Source of the DNA: Pichia kudriavzevii
Taxonomy: Eukaryota > Ascomycota > Pichiomycetes > Pichiales > Pichiaceae
Length of the DNA stretch: 64,000 nucleotides
NCBI RefSeq assembly: GCF_003054445.1
Contig: NC_042509.1
Span: 868,001-932,000 of the forward strand
Direction: 5' to 3'
Every line of letters begins with the position of its first letter. Within the stretch, counting starts at the first letter, position 1. The position numbers and the translations under genes were made by a program. Positions 9,701 through 19,170 of the stretch are shown here, one piece after another. The notes below the pieces were generated by a model. The model was not told the DNA's origin. It did not search any database and saw nothing but the letters and a program-made list of their open reading frames with translations.

Positions 9701-10566
9701 TCTTTTTTGGAATAATCAGGACCTGACCACTTCAAAGATAAGTGGGTATGATAATCCACCTTGATTAATTGATTTAAACTTGTTGACTTCCTAATTTTTA
9801 CAATCACTCCAAATGTATGGTATGTTATGTTGTGATTTAACTCTGATGATTGGATATTCTGCTGAGTATTTGAATCGTTAAGGATATTGCTACACGAAGC
9901 ATTATTGTAATCACAAGGATCATAAGGTTCATCTGCTTCCATGTTTTGCTCGTTATCATCCATATCTTCGTGGTCGTTGTCTTCATCATTGTATTCATCT
10001 TGTGAAGACCTATTCCTTCTGCGTCTTTTCTTCTTCTGTGGATTATAAGGTAAAAATAAAATTTGTCCGTTGCCAGTGATGAATGTCTCAATATTTGGGT
10101 TTGCGCTCGGAGACAAATGGAATAAACCATGATGGTGGTGTCCAAGGTTGTTGATGATGCTTTTCTCCTTGATATGGAAAGGAGATAATTTCAGCGGATT
10201 CATATTAAGGCCCTGTTGATTCAAATATGCGATTAGAGCCTTATTATGCTCCTTCAAGTTGGTGTCCATAAGGATATTGTTGGATGCCACCGGAGATACT
10301 ATACTTGCATTTGTGGTTAGATTCTGCCGCATCACTGTGTCTTTGTACAAAGAAAAATCGTCTGTAGGTTCTGATAAGGCACTGAAATTGTCCATGTCGT
10401 TTCCATTGATGACTATATGTGGGGCAACTTTGTCAACATCGTGGTTTCTGCTTCCGATTTGGGGGCTCTTTCGGTCCTCCTGGGACGAGGAAGTGTTGTT
10501 TGGCAGTAAAACACTGGACAGAGACTGCGGAACAGTGTGACTATCAGGAAGACGGAGAGAAGGCAT
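6775..10566 (-). CDS. ECM21: Alpha-arrestin of the Ecm21/Csr2 (Art2/Art8) type
   Basis: A very long (1263 residues) arrestin-related trafficking adaptor. Such proteins recruit the ubiquitin ligase Rsp5 to plasma-membrane transporters and so trigger endocytosis. An interrupted arrestin core lies in the middle, including SFSIQIQKGAVAIPTLKAP and a KLVPLQKSLLLKRIKINIVE strand pair, followed by a C-terminal half rich in Ser/Thr. Rsp5-binding PY motifs are visible: LPSYDD near residue 931, LPPNY near 1094 and PPVY near 1112. The open frame extends 19 codons further upstream but only from a TTG; the first ATG (10566, MPSLRLPDS) is used here. It is divergent from the Q/N-rich gene at 10800 with a 233-base shared promoter. 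The assignment to Ecm21/Csr2 rests on size and arrestin-core wording; another large arrestin cannot be excluded. Confidence 0.78.
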   Translation of the reverse strand: MPSLRLPDSHTVPQSLSSVLLPNNTSSSQEDRKSPQIGSRNHDVDKVAPHIVINGNDMDNFSALSEPTDDFSLYKDTVMRQNLTTNASIVSPVASNNILMDTNLKEHNKALIAYLNQQGLNMNPLKLSPFHIKEKSIINNLGHHHHGLFHLSPSANPNIETFITGNGQILFLPYNPQKKKRRRRNRSSQDEYNDEDNDHEDMDDNEQNMEADEPYDPCDYNNASCSNILNDSNTQQNIQSSELNHNITYHTFGVIVKIRKSTSLNQLIKVDYHTHLSLKWSGPDYSKKEPIDERFKCSENINWDLNLSNPDCYIPMDLNADPSINTEMSTIDDSSDSISMESLSNLRKYSDIEYSAKPTQNIKKYTPLSSKNLVPESTQLNNDTFVEENMFQATIENSTKSFSAGYYIFLLPVVYPLNTPETIYLRNAALQHSFSIQIQKGAVAIPTLKAPQTVFLSTSPTHNKHYDDQSNSFSSALSSQTMVNVNDSISTTNTLKSSFFKKLGIRRNSVSSNTSDHINIGSPPTPMKQNPFNTHHSKNPTIYHYNYKLPAIRLPPSDATSTLNKSIYVNKVWNDALNYELLLPRKFTQLSPPKNIHVGANDKFLKENNYLLQMKLVPLQKSLLLKRIKINIVEKVTYISNSIPVERKNTRSEERVISMLEITTKEKQTFKGSGSQVPLKTHIIKDCQNDNLLTYCYEAETSSDPKKKFTSEVPVKAHSHTTNTGFHPSSILKSPKKSSKYSDSQQDTCSFFTEPDVVITNPVKLQCPLNFVANDDEKFIASVYDHLSTDVTDLNELNDLPESSSKVDSMSIFSVNSANDNHDQFSDDDSFSLTSKFSPKRQRGFSFSSLKSKDKETGASPSDKSDSHTFLPDTTSPHLKIRHRLQISFRISKPDPKLKNPDGKPKMHHYEVIVDTPIVLISPFCVVDALELPSYDDAVNMKTFDCTLPSNKFSISPVTSDDLAFTDLDSDPTFAPCSPLMSGTLPQINHDYSHGSPIMSFPGSPITNALGASPQSQYEIASTLPSYTSSEILFNRKRSNSSQHSNANPMNATSLLSAAFAKSRNRANSLNSMLASNEMSSLSLKSSESNSNITLPPNYNEIRKDDTGIPSIPPVYDTVVENSLKSKVETVLSPQYIDKSRLRVDKPVNIEAELKDTLETDTGSKLSVMGSMNEQENTPFDARSSLSKASTASENLKLINEDENKDSDLLMKLHSTSSFNINLDTETRPNSLEVNSREDIESIVNMNVGKIATLNLTTSHNER

Positions 10567-10799
10567 TGTCGGAAGCAGGAACTCTCCTGATGTAGAAATG
10601 CCGGAACAAATATATAGGTACAATATGAAGGTGTCAGGCTATAAATTGATCAGACACATCGATTTTGTTTTCTGGAAGTGAGCATGGATTTATTTGTATA
10701 TATCTTTTTTGGGTGATCACCTTTTTATTTTGAATTTATTTTTAAGAATGAATTTTATGGAAGTATAAAAGTTCCTGTACAACACGTTGGTAACTTCCA

Positions 10800-12224
10800 A
10801 TGTCTAAAACGAAGCCAATGGAGGAGCTTACAAGAGAGGAAGCTTTTTTAGAAGAAACCCCGATATCAGATTCTGGGATATCAAATTTTCATGTTCAAGA
10901 CCCAATCATAGAATGTGACAAATCCCCACGTCTTGAATTCAATCAAAGACAATCTTTGGAGAGCTATATAAACCCGCCCCTGGAACTATACAAAAATCAA
11001 GATCTCTCTTCCACCTCTTCACCGAATATGGTTTTGTTGGAGTCTACCAAAGATTATTCGTTGTCTAGTAGTAGCAACAATTGTAGTGAAAACACCAAAA
11101 TCAACCACAACAACAACTACTGCAGCAACGACAACGACGAAAACAACAGGAACAAAAATAACCACAGCAGTAACGATACGGCAAGGAGTTTTAACCCAGC
11201 TGAATCACATGCAAACTCGGAATCTAATTTACACCCCAAGAAAACTTCTACTGTTCCTTCACCGTTGAATCTACCTAAACGCTTCAAGAAAAATCAACTT
11301 GATCAGAATAGCATTCAAATGCTTGAGCCACTCCAGTCACTGCAGAATGCCATGCACCAATTGTTCTATAATCCTTCAACAGGTCAGATAATAGCATTAC
11401 CTGTACGCAACTCCATGGCGACTCCTGTTCAAAGCAGTGTAGTAAATGGTACTCCTTGTCACCAGCAACTTTTGCCTACCGTCTCTAACCGGCAACAATC
11501 AATGATCCCCCAATACCAAATAGTTTACATGAGGGCTGCGAATGGACAGTTGGTTCCTTTACTTGCTCCAATTTCTGGACAACAAGTTCAAAGACAGACT
11601 CCAGGAACTTCGTGCATGAAAAGGAGTAGTTCCTCTGATGCAAACGACTCACCTACATCATTTTCTTCGCAGCACGCCTCCAATCTATACAAGCGGATGA
11701 AACCCGAGGAGAGCCAACCTTGCATGCAGACTCAAAGAAACTCTACAGCCATTTCTAGTAATTCTAATGTTCTAGCTCGACTATCACCAACACAGCGTGC
11801 CGAACAAATACAGAGGCAACAGATTTGGCTGCAAATGCAACTGCATCCGGACCTGATTAAAGGACAGGGGAACACCAATGTATCCGATATATATGAAAAC
11901 AATTTACCGAATGGGAAAGTTAGTTCTACATCTGCCGACGAGACACATGATGAGGTTCCGGTGCCATCTGGGAATAACCGTGAAACTCTTTCCTCCTCAT
12001 CTGGAAATAATCAGCTCAATACTTCCGCTCAATCTTTAGACACACAGACATTACCTTTGGACACTGAATTGCTGGTTGATAGTCAAAAAGTGATTGGAAC
12101 CGTCACAGTTGGCTCTTTTACATACAAATATAGCCAAACCCTGTCGGGTAATATTGTCAAGGACAGAGAACTTTTTGATCGTTTGACAGATAATGCTTGG
12201 AAAACATGTATCTCGAAACACTAA
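10800..12224 (+). CDS. Q/N-rich nuclear-type protein, possibly Msa1/Msa2-like cofactor
   Basis: A 474-residue, largely disordered protein. Residues about 95-130 are Asn-rich and coded by AAC-rich DNA. A central block includes YQIVYMRAANGQLVPLLAPI, and LARLSPTQRAEQIQRQQIWL follows near residue 330. The only clearly ordered part is the C-terminus, with GTVTVGSFTYKYSQTLSGN followed by a Trp-containing last helix. This layout, low complexity with a short conserved C-terminal box, resembles yeast transcription cofactors; Msa1/Msa2 of the G1/S transcription program is a guess from memory of the C-terminal box and is not proven. There are no membrane segments or catalytic motifs. It shares a bidirectional promoter with the arrestin gene. 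Confidence 0.55.
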   Translation: MSKTKPMEELTREEAFLEETPISDSGISNFHVQDPIIECDKSPRLEFNQRQSLESYINPPLELYKNQDLSSTSSPNMVLLESTKDYSLSSSSNNCSENTKINHNNNYCSNDNDENNRNKNNHSSNDTARSFNPAESHANSESNLHPKKTSTVPSPLNLPKRFKKNQLDQNSIQMLEPLQSLQNAMHQLFYNPSTGQIIALPVRNSMATPVQSSVVNGTPCHQQLLPTVSNRQQSMIPQYQIVYMRAANGQLVPLLAPISGQQVQRQTPGTSCMKRSSSSDANDSPTSFSSQHASNLYKRMKPEESQPCMQTQRNSTAISSNSNVLARLSPTQRAEQIQRQQIWLQMQLHPDLIKGQGNTNVSDIYENNLPNGKVSSTSADETHDEVPVPSGNNRETLSSSSGNNQLNTSAQSLDTQTLPLDTELLVDSQKVIGTVTVGSFTYKYSQTLSGNIVKDRELFDRLTDNAWKTCISKH

Positions 12225-12545
12225 TTAGTGTTCTTTGAACAACTTACATTTTATATATCTAGTACTCCCTATTGTATTGTAGCTATTTTCTTACTTTCTG
12301 CTTTTACTTATGTCTTCTTCTTTAGTTAAAAAAGACGATTAGCTGTTCTTGTGTTCCTTAGCCGGTTTCATAATCTGGGGTACATGCAATATTAATTGCA
12401 GGTCACGTGTTTTAATTTACATGCGCCTCTCTTGTTTGTTTTTTCAGATGCATTGAAAATCCAAAATGTTAATACTGAAAGCTGTGACAATAAACTACTA
12501 CTTTCCACTTTACCCACAAGTCCGAAGAGGTAGCAAGCAAACAGA
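12225..12545. other. Spacer upstream of OCT1 with one E-box
   Basis: No open frame here looks coding. A CACGTG palindrome (12404-12409, in GTCACGTG context, the Cbf1-type site) lies 137 bases before the OCT1 ATG and is the only regulatory-looking site I see. Confidence 0.5.
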
Positions 12546-14912
12546 ATGAGGTCCAGCACAGCTCTTTGCAACCGGCAACAAGTTTGCCGATATGGCCCCA
12601 GACTCTTCATTAGACTCTTGAGCCACACAAAACGGAACTTGATCCCCACAGATCTTGAAAATGAAAAAATAATTACAAAGATTTTCGATTCTCCGGAATA
12701 TTGGAGAAGTTTCAACAGACCTGATGACTCCAGAAATTCTAATCCCTTTCAATCGACAAGGAAAATCCTGAGCTCTCTGCAATCTAATAGTAGTAATTCG
12801 GTGGGGTTATTTGCAAATCCGTATTTAACTAGTCCTAATGGTTTAAAAGAATTTGCCAATGAAACCTTAGAAAAGGCCAGAGCTTTAACTAGGCATATGA
12901 TTGAGGACCAATCTTTTAGTGCAATGAAAGATTATATTAAAGAACTTGACAGGCTATCTGATATGTTGTGTCGTGTGATTGACCTTTGTGAATTCGTGCG
13001 GGTCGCCCATCCTAATTCTTCGTTCGTCAAGGCCGCAGAAGAATGTCACTACGCATTGTTTGAGCATATGAATGTCTTAAACACTTCTAAACCACTGTTT
13101 GAAAAACTAGGGAAGGTTCTCTATGATGACCAGCTTGGTATCAACAAACAGTTATCGAAAGAGGAAATATCAGTTGGTAAGTTGTTGTATGCCGATTTTA
13201 AAAAATCAGGCATCGATATGGATGAGCAAACGGGTGAAACATTTGTCCAGTTATCTTCTTATATCGCTAACGCAGGGCAGGAGTTCAATAATAACATCAC
13301 TATCCCTAAGGATACATCGGTTCGGATACTGCCGTCGGAATGGAAGAAGGAAGACATTAAACCAGAATATCTAAAGCAAATGACACAGAGCTTCGATGGA
13401 GCATTAGCCATCCCTATTTATGGACATATTCCCTTTGAAATTTTAAGATCATGTCCTAATAGAATCATAAGAGAGAAAGTCTGGATTGCGTTGCATAGTG
13501 TTCCTGAAGAACAGCTGACCTTGTTGACTAACCTCTTGAAATGTCGTCAATATTTGGCTAAATTAATGGGTTGTGAAAATTACGCCCAATATGCTTTGGC
13601 TGACAAGATGGCCCACAATCCAGAGAATGTCATGAGGTTTTTACAAGGACTTATCAAAGATTTACAACCGGAAGTGCTAAAAGAGTTAAAATTGCTAAGT
13701 AAGTATTTGCCAGATATCAAAGGAAACGTAAAGAATGAAGAACTGGTTGATATGATTAAGCCTTGGGATAGGGAATATTTACTTACCAAGTATATCTTAT
13801 CATTAAAATCATCACAGAATGAAGATATTTCTCAGTACTTCTCACTAGGTACTGTTGTCTCTGGTTTATCGAAGTTATTCAACTCCATATATGGTATTAA
13901 ACTTGTCCCACAAAAACTTCAATATGGCGAGGTATGGTCAGATGATGTACGCCGACTTGATGCAATCAGTGATAAAGATGGAAAAGTTGGAATTATGTAT
14001 CTTGACCTGTTACAAAGAAATGGTAAGACTCCCCATCCGGCCCATTTTACAGTGTGTTGTTCAAGAAAGATAGACGAAAGGGAGCTAGATACCAATGACC
14101 CATTTAACTTAACACTACCTACAACCGCAACTGTTGAAACTATCAAGCAGAATGGAGATACTTATCAATTGCCAGTTATTTCACTTGTTTGCAATTATAC
14201 AATGAACCCCCATACCAAAATGGTCTTTTTGACACTGGATCAGGTTTCGACTTTATTCCATGAAATGGGGCATGCAATGCACAGTATGTTAGGGAGGACA
14301 GAATTGCATAATGTTTCTGGAACCAGATGTCAAACAGATTTTGTTGAATTGCCATCAATTTTGCACGAAACCTTTGCCAACGACGTGAGGGTCCTTTCAT
14401 CGTTCGGTAAGCACTATCAAACAGGTGAAAAAGTGCCAGAAACATTAATCAAGAGACATCTAGAATCAGAAAAGGCTTTAAAACATTGTGAAACTTTAGG
14501 GCAGGTAAAAATGGCCTTGTTGGATCAATTATACCATGGATCTACAGGGTTTAATCTGGATGATGAATCATTCAATATCATTGATCTCTATCATCAATTA
14601 GAGTCTAATATTCGTATTTTCGCAGATACGAAATCTTCATGGCCTGGCAAATTTGGCCATTTGTATTCATACGGTGCTGTGTATTACTCATACCTTCTAG
14701 ACCGTGCAATTGCTTCCAAAATATGGGATGAATTGTTTGAGGATGATCCTTTCTCAAGAGAGGCTGGAGAAAAATTCAAGAATGAAGTATTGAAGTGGGG
14801 TGGTTCCCGTGACCCATGGGTTTGCATTTCCCACGTATTAAATGTCAAAGAATTAGAGGAAGGTGATGCTAATGCTATGCAATTTATAAGTAAAGCTCAA
14901 GGGAAATTATAG
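12546..14912 (+). CDS. OCT1: Mitochondrial intermediate peptidase Oct1 (M3 metallopeptidase)
   Basis: A 788-residue zinc peptidase of the thimet-oligopeptidase (M3) family. The zinc motif FHEMGHAMHS gives ligands His572 and His576 with catalytic Glu573. The third ligand Glu601 sits in DFVELPS, exactly 29 residues after His572 as in the family. The N-terminus is basic with hydroxyl residues (MRSSTALCNRQQVCRYGPRL), a mitochondrial presequence. Length matches S. cerevisiae Oct1 (772). The enzyme removes an octapeptide from matrix proteins after the main processing peptidase has cut, including ribosomal proteins and respiratory subunits. It is convergent with the Den1-like protease gene. All catalytic residues are intact. 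Confidence 0.95.
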   Translation: MRSSTALCNRQQVCRYGPRLFIRLLSHTKRNLIPTDLENEKIITKIFDSPEYWRSFNRPDDSRNSNPFQSTRKILSSLQSNSSNSVGLFANPYLTSPNGLKEFANETLEKARALTRHMIEDQSFSAMKDYIKELDRLSDMLCRVIDLCEFVRVAHPNSSFVKAAEECHYALFEHMNVLNTSKPLFEKLGKVLYDDQLGINKQLSKEEISVGKLLYADFKKSGIDMDEQTGETFVQLSSYIANAGQEFNNNITIPKDTSVRILPSEWKKEDIKPEYLKQMTQSFDGALAIPIYGHIPFEILRSCPNRIIREKVWIALHSVPEEQLTLLTNLLKCRQYLAKLMGCENYAQYALADKMAHNPENVMRFLQGLIKDLQPEVLKELKLLSKYLPDIKGNVKNEELVDMIKPWDREYLLTKYILSLKSSQNEDISQYFSLGTVVSGLSKLFNSIYGIKLVPQKLQYGEVWSDDVRRLDAISDKDGKVGIMYLDLLQRNGKTPHPAHFTVCCSRKIDERELDTNDPFNLTLPTTATVETIKQNGDTYQLPVISLVCNYTMNPHTKMVFLTLDQVSTLFHEMGHAMHSMLGRTELHNVSGTRCQTDFVELPSILHETFANDVRVLSSFGKHYQTGEKVPETLIKRHLESEKALKHCETLGQVKMALLDQLYHGSTGFNLDDESFNIIDLYHQLESNIRIFADTKSSWPGKFGHLYSYGAVYYSYLLDRAIASKIWDELFEDDPFSREAGEKFKNEVLKWGGSRDPWVCISHVLNVKELEEGDANAMQFISKAQGKL

Positions 14913-15024
14913 AAGATAGAAAGAAAAAAATGAAGCTGCATAGCATCCTATAGGGCTAGAAACATATCATTTTTAAAATAAGTTGCATTGTCTATAGATA
15001 GCTCTATAATTTAATTTCATTAAT

Positions 15025-16452
15025 TTATTCATCATTTTCTAAAGAATTCAAAATTGTAGACAGAATCCAAATACGTGAATCAACTGCACTGAACCTCAAA
15101 TTAGATAAAGAAAAATCAATGTACGAGTTCTCTCCTGAAAGAGCCAAAAACACTAATTGTGCTGTTAATGAAGCTGTAATACTAGCTACATAAACACCAC
15201 AGTCAGAGTTATTGGTTTGTTGTGGTGTATCTCTTACATGAACAATTTCCCAATCCGCCTGGCATTTCGAATCATCTGGATTGTATAAAATGGCTGCCAT
15301 ATTCTTCACCAAACTCTCTGTTTCCAAAGAGTTTGCCTCATAGAGTGAATCAAAAACAAGTGCCTTTTGAACATAGCTGTTTTTGTTTTTGTGATCAGTC
15401 GAAAGCAATTTGGTAAAGACCACCAAGCTCCAGTGGGAGCCACCCTCTGATGACGCAAAATCGTCATTGTCATTCAAGGGGCAAAATATAAACTGTGCTT
15501 CCTTAATATTGTCTGGTAACACATGTACCAGCTCTTTAGGATCAGGATGATTAGCTATTAAAAAGGTAAAAGATGGAAAAAGCAAGGATATAGGTGACTT
15601 GAATATATGTTTTTGTTCTTCATATTGATACTGAACAAATTTAGAATTCTGTAGTTTCACTGATAATAAAGGCAAAATATAACCATACTCGAGGAAAGCA
15701 TAAACCCATGATATATTATTATCTGATAGCCATTCATCGTCTAGCAAATTTCGCAAATCGGAGTTATAAATTGGAGCATCCTCAATCTGTACAATTTTGG
15801 AACACTCCAAGAGTGGTTCTCCTGATTTTGCTCCAGCGACTGATAAACAATCATGTAGCAGACTCTTCAAAATACTCACTTTGGACTCTACTGGTTGCTC
15901 AGCATGGAGATCATTAGGTTTTGATTGCCTTTTCGTTTGCTTTTTTTTCAGTTGTTTGTCCATCTTAGCTTTATGTTTGTGGTTTTTCGCAAGATGCCGA
16001 ATATGTCTCTGCTCTTCTAGGGAATTCTTAAACTTAGAACCCTTCTTTCCTTCATCTACATTCACCGATTGGAGGTCATTCTCATCTTCGTCCTGATCCA
16101 ATACTTCCTGGCCATAGAGCGAAGTGTGGGAACTCAACTGGTCTTCCCTTGTTTCATTTGAGATCGATACATGGCAGCAATCACGAAGTCGGCGCCCATT
16201 GTTTTGCAGCGTCACAAATGTTTCACTATCACTTCTGTCAAGATCGGCTTCCCCGAACGGGTCGAACGGCAATATGGTCCATGCTATATTGAGGGAGTCA
16301 AAACCGGTGGTAACATATTTGGGATGATTTTTTTTCCTAGTTTTAGCCGTTTGCTCTAGAAGCGGTAATTTGGTGTTCACATTTATATACTCATCAGCTA
16401 AACCAGCTGTGTCTTCCAGAGACCCCTTGTATTTATTAAAAGTTATACGCAT
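15025..16452 (-). CDS. C48-family Ubl protease, Den1/NEP1/Senp8-like (possible Ulp3)
   Basis: A 475-residue cysteine protease. The C-terminal 250 residues follow the Senp8/Den1 pattern: DDEWLSDNNISWVYAFLEYG at the start of the domain, then catalytic His340 in GSHWSLVVF, Asp368 in VFDSLY, the oxyanion Gln of QQTNNSDCGVY and nucleophile Cys418. Senp8/Den1 removes NEDD8 (Rub1) from substrates, whereas Ulp1 and Ulp2 act on SUMO; the compact ending and short spacing favour Den1. The N-terminal 220 residues are charged, with a Lys-rich stretch near residues 150-175 that could be a nuclear signal. S. cerevisiae relies on Yuh1 for Rub1 processing and to my knowledge has no close Den1, so this gene marks a difference from that yeast. 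Substrate specificity is inferred. Confidence 0.75.
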   Translation of the reverse strand: MRITFNKYKGSLEDTAGLADEYINVNTKLPLLEQTAKTRKKNHPKYVTTGFDSLNIAWTILPFDPFGEADLDRSDSETFVTLQNNGRRLRDCCHVSISNETREDQLSSHTSLYGQEVLDQDEDENDLQSVNVDEGKKGSKFKNSLEEQRHIRHLAKNHKHKAKMDKQLKKKQTKRQSKPNDLHAEQPVESKVSILKSLLHDCLSVAGAKSGEPLLECSKIVQIEDAPIYNSDLRNLLDDEWLSDNNISWVYAFLEYGYILPLLSVKLQNSKFVQYQYEEQKHIFKSPISLLFPSFTFLIANHPDPKELVHVLPDNIKEAQFIFCPLNDNDDFASSEGGSHWSLVVFTKLLSTDHKNKNSYVQKALVFDSLYEANSLETESLVKNMAAILYNPDDSKCQADWEIVHVRDTPQQTNNSDCGVYVASITASLTAQLVFLALSGENSYIDFSLSNLRFSAVDSRIWILSTILNSLENDE

Positions 16453-16619
16453 GAGAAAGAAAAATCAACAAAATTAAACTCCAAAATAAACAGATACATT
16501 TGGAAATTGCAAATATTTAAAACGTCATTACAAAAAATTAGTTTAAGCACTCTCATCGTCTTACCTTCCCATCTACCTTCTCGAAACAGTACACGTGAAG
16601 GATAAGCCACCCAGTATCT

Positions 16620-17057
16620 ATGAGTGAATATAACATTGAAGAACCGTTAACATCCACGGCAAGACCGCTAAATGACTCTGTTCTAACTGTACGGATCATC
16701 AAATCTTTTCCTTACCGGAACATCCGAAACCACGTTTTCCAACATGTCGATCTCACGAGCACCACACCAAGACAACTCCTGGAACTCGTTAAAAGAACAA
16801 TTGCAACTGAAGGCTCTCTCAGGCCATACCGTAACGTTGATCTGGACACTTTGAAGGTGTATACCCATGCACATGGCACCAAAACTATGAATCTTGTCAT
16901 CAATACGGATCATGACGACGATCCAAATTGGGTATTAGACCTCTCAGAAAACGGGCGTCCTCTAGCTGAGTACGGTGTTTCTAACGAGACGGAGCTTTCT
17001 GTGTTCAACCTGGCGGACTATGAGGCATACAAGGCTAATCCAGAAGACAAGTGGTGA
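16620..17057 (+). CDS. C2orf76 / UPF0538 family protein
   Basis: A 145-residue protein matching the conserved eukaryotic C2orf76 (UPF0538, DUF2340) family along its length. Landmarks are LTVRIIKSFPYRNIRN near residues 22-37, the AHGTKTMNLVIN segment near 85-96, and the family-typical ending in which an acidic DY pair is followed by YKANP and a final Trp. The fold looks ubiquitin-like (beta-grasp), with the mid-protein LxxYGVSNETELSVF strand, but that is inference. The function of the family is not established. There is no signal peptide or membrane segment, so it is probably soluble. A CACGTG lies about 25 bases upstream (16592-16597). Confidence 0.85.
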   Translation: MSEYNIEEPLTSTARPLNDSVLTVRIIKSFPYRNIRNHVFQHVDLTSTTPRQLLELVKRTIATEGSLRPYRNVDLDTLKVYTHAHGTKTMNLVINTDHDDDPNWVLDLSENGRPLAEYGVSNETELSVFNLADYEAYKANPEDKW

Positions 17058-17287
17058 TAAAAAAATGTGTTTTAGAACTTCATAAATACATGTACAGTTT
17101 TATATGCAGGAATATATATATATTTAAGTATCGTAATAAGCACGATGAAGTTCTCGTAAATCTGTTGTCTATCATCACAACTTTGATACAAAATTCTACA
17201 TACTATTGTAAAGTTGGATTTAAAACTAACTTAGTGCCCAAACCTCAAAAGAAATTTTTAGAAGGAGATTTGACAGGACAAAAAAAT

Positions 17288-17306
17288 ACTGTGGTGGCGC
17301 CACAGT
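17288..17306. promoter_or_regulatory. Met31/Met32-like palindrome before MET30
   Basis: ACTGTGG-N5-CCACAGT is a perfect 7-base inverted repeat. Each arm is the core of the yeast Met31/Met32 zinc-finger site (AAACTGTGG), and the right arm continues into T's, giving the full CCACAGTTT. MET30 is a known target of the Met4-Met31/32 sulfur regulon in S. cerevisiae. The site lies only 14 bases before the first in-frame ATG, which suggests that transcription or translation starts further downstream. Confidence 0.7.
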
Positions 17307-17314
17307 TTTTTTTC

Positions 17315-17320
17315 ATGTGA
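17315..17320 (+). promoter_or_regulatory. Minimal start-stop uORF (ATG-TGA) overlapping the MET30 ATG
   Basis: The bases ATGTGATG contain a complete two-codon uORF whose last base is the first base of the in-frame ATG at 17320. Start-stop elements can stall or recycle ribosomes. This would matter only if the mRNA begins upstream of 17315, which the sequence alone cannot show. Confidence 0.5.
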
Positions 17321-19123
17321 TGAAGTTACATTTCTCCAGGTTTTCTAAATGCCTACCTTCTCTACAGCAGATAAACGACTACTTCATTCTGCCTATTGGC
17401 TTCTCAACTAAACCGTTTTATCTGTACCCCAAAATGAAATCGAGAATGCAATACTTACAGCGAAGCTGTCTTGAAGGTGTGTTCCCAGATCCGTCATCGC
17501 TTGAAAACCAGGCGCAAGAAAGCGTTCAAGAGGATCAAAACAAAGTGCCACATTCTACACAAAATATAAACGCATTAGAAGTACCTATAACCGAACTAGA
17601 TACAAAAACAGGCAAACCTTTGGCCGAGACCAAATCAGATGCTGGAATTGCGGATAGTTCATGTAAACATGCTCTAGATTTGCATAAACACGGTGATGAT
17701 AATATGAAGTCTCCCAGAAAAAAATCAAAGGTTGATTCTACATTGCAGGTGTTTAATATGGACACGAAATACTGCTACCGTCATAACCCAAGAATAAGGT
17801 GCAACAAAATGGCGGACAAAAAGCAACTCACTGAGATCCAGAATAAACTAGAAACATTTTCAAGGTCGGACCAGCAAACAATTACTAGTGTTTGGTCCAC
17901 CTTTGCCAACGCATCTAGCAGTCAGCGTTCGCTCATTTTACAAGGGCTTATTGCACAATGTTGCTTTCCGCAACTTTCTCTTATATCTCACGAAATCTCA
18001 CATTTGCTTAAGATCGATTTCCTTGAAATGTTACCGGGTGAATTGGCTTTAAAGATCTTATGTTACTTAGACTGTCAGTCACTTTGTAATGCGGCACAAG
18101 TATCGACCAAATGGAAGCAATTGGCAGATGATGATCGTGTTTGGAGATACATGTGTGAACAGCACATTGATAGGAAATGTCCTCAGTGTGGTTGGGGGCT
18201 ACCTTTAATGGCTGTTCAGAAATTGCAAGAGAACTCAAAAAGTAGCAGAAGGTTTTCGGATGGGGAAGACACTGCATCTCAACCTCAATTTTTGGCAGTA
18301 AGTTCGTCAGTGCCACAGTGCCCTACACTGGCACCAGCATCAACTGCTTTGGTAGATGGTAGCAGCAATGGCAATCCTACGTGTGCACCTTATAAAGTCC
18401 TGAGGAAGAAGAGGCCGTGGAAAGCGGTTTATTCAGAGAGATACACCGTTGAGAGACATTGGAGGAAGGGCTACTATTCTGTCAGAACCTTTGAAGGTCA
18501 TAAAGATGGTGTTTTATGTTGTCAGTACGATAATAAAAATTTATTACTTACAGGTTCGTATGATGCAACTGTTAAGATTTGGGACGCAAATACTGGTAAA
18601 CTCATTCGGACTTTAAAAGGACATACTCTTGGAGTCAAGTCCCTTATTTTTGACGACCATAAGCTAATAACGGGAAGTTTGGATTCCACCATCAAGGTGT
18701 GGAATCTTAAAACTGGAGAATGCATATCTACTTATCCAGGCCATAGAGAAGGAGTTATCAGTGTTGATTACATTTGCAAATTGATTGTTAGTGGAAGTGC
18801 TGATAAAACAATAAAAGTCTGGCACGTTGATACCAGGACTTGTTACACACTAAGAGGACACACAGATTGGGTTACTTGTGTCAAAATTCACAGTAAAAGC
18901 AGGACTTTGTTTAGTGCAAGTGATGATTCCACTATTAAATTATGGGATTTAGATACCAATCAATGCATTGCCACATTTGGCGGTATTGAAAATGGTGGAC
19001 ATACAGCCCAAGTTCAATGTGTTATTCCATTCTCATACTCTGATGAAATAACAACTGATGCCAATGTCAATGAAAAGGACAATTCTAGAAATAACCATGG
19101 TGAAGATGGTGGTGCGGGAGATA

Positions 19124-19170
<47 letters not shown>

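Noticed and set aside
10567-10623. Nineteen-codon extension of the arrestin gene
   Set aside because: It begins at TTG and would shorten the shared promoter; ATG 10566 is the plausible start.
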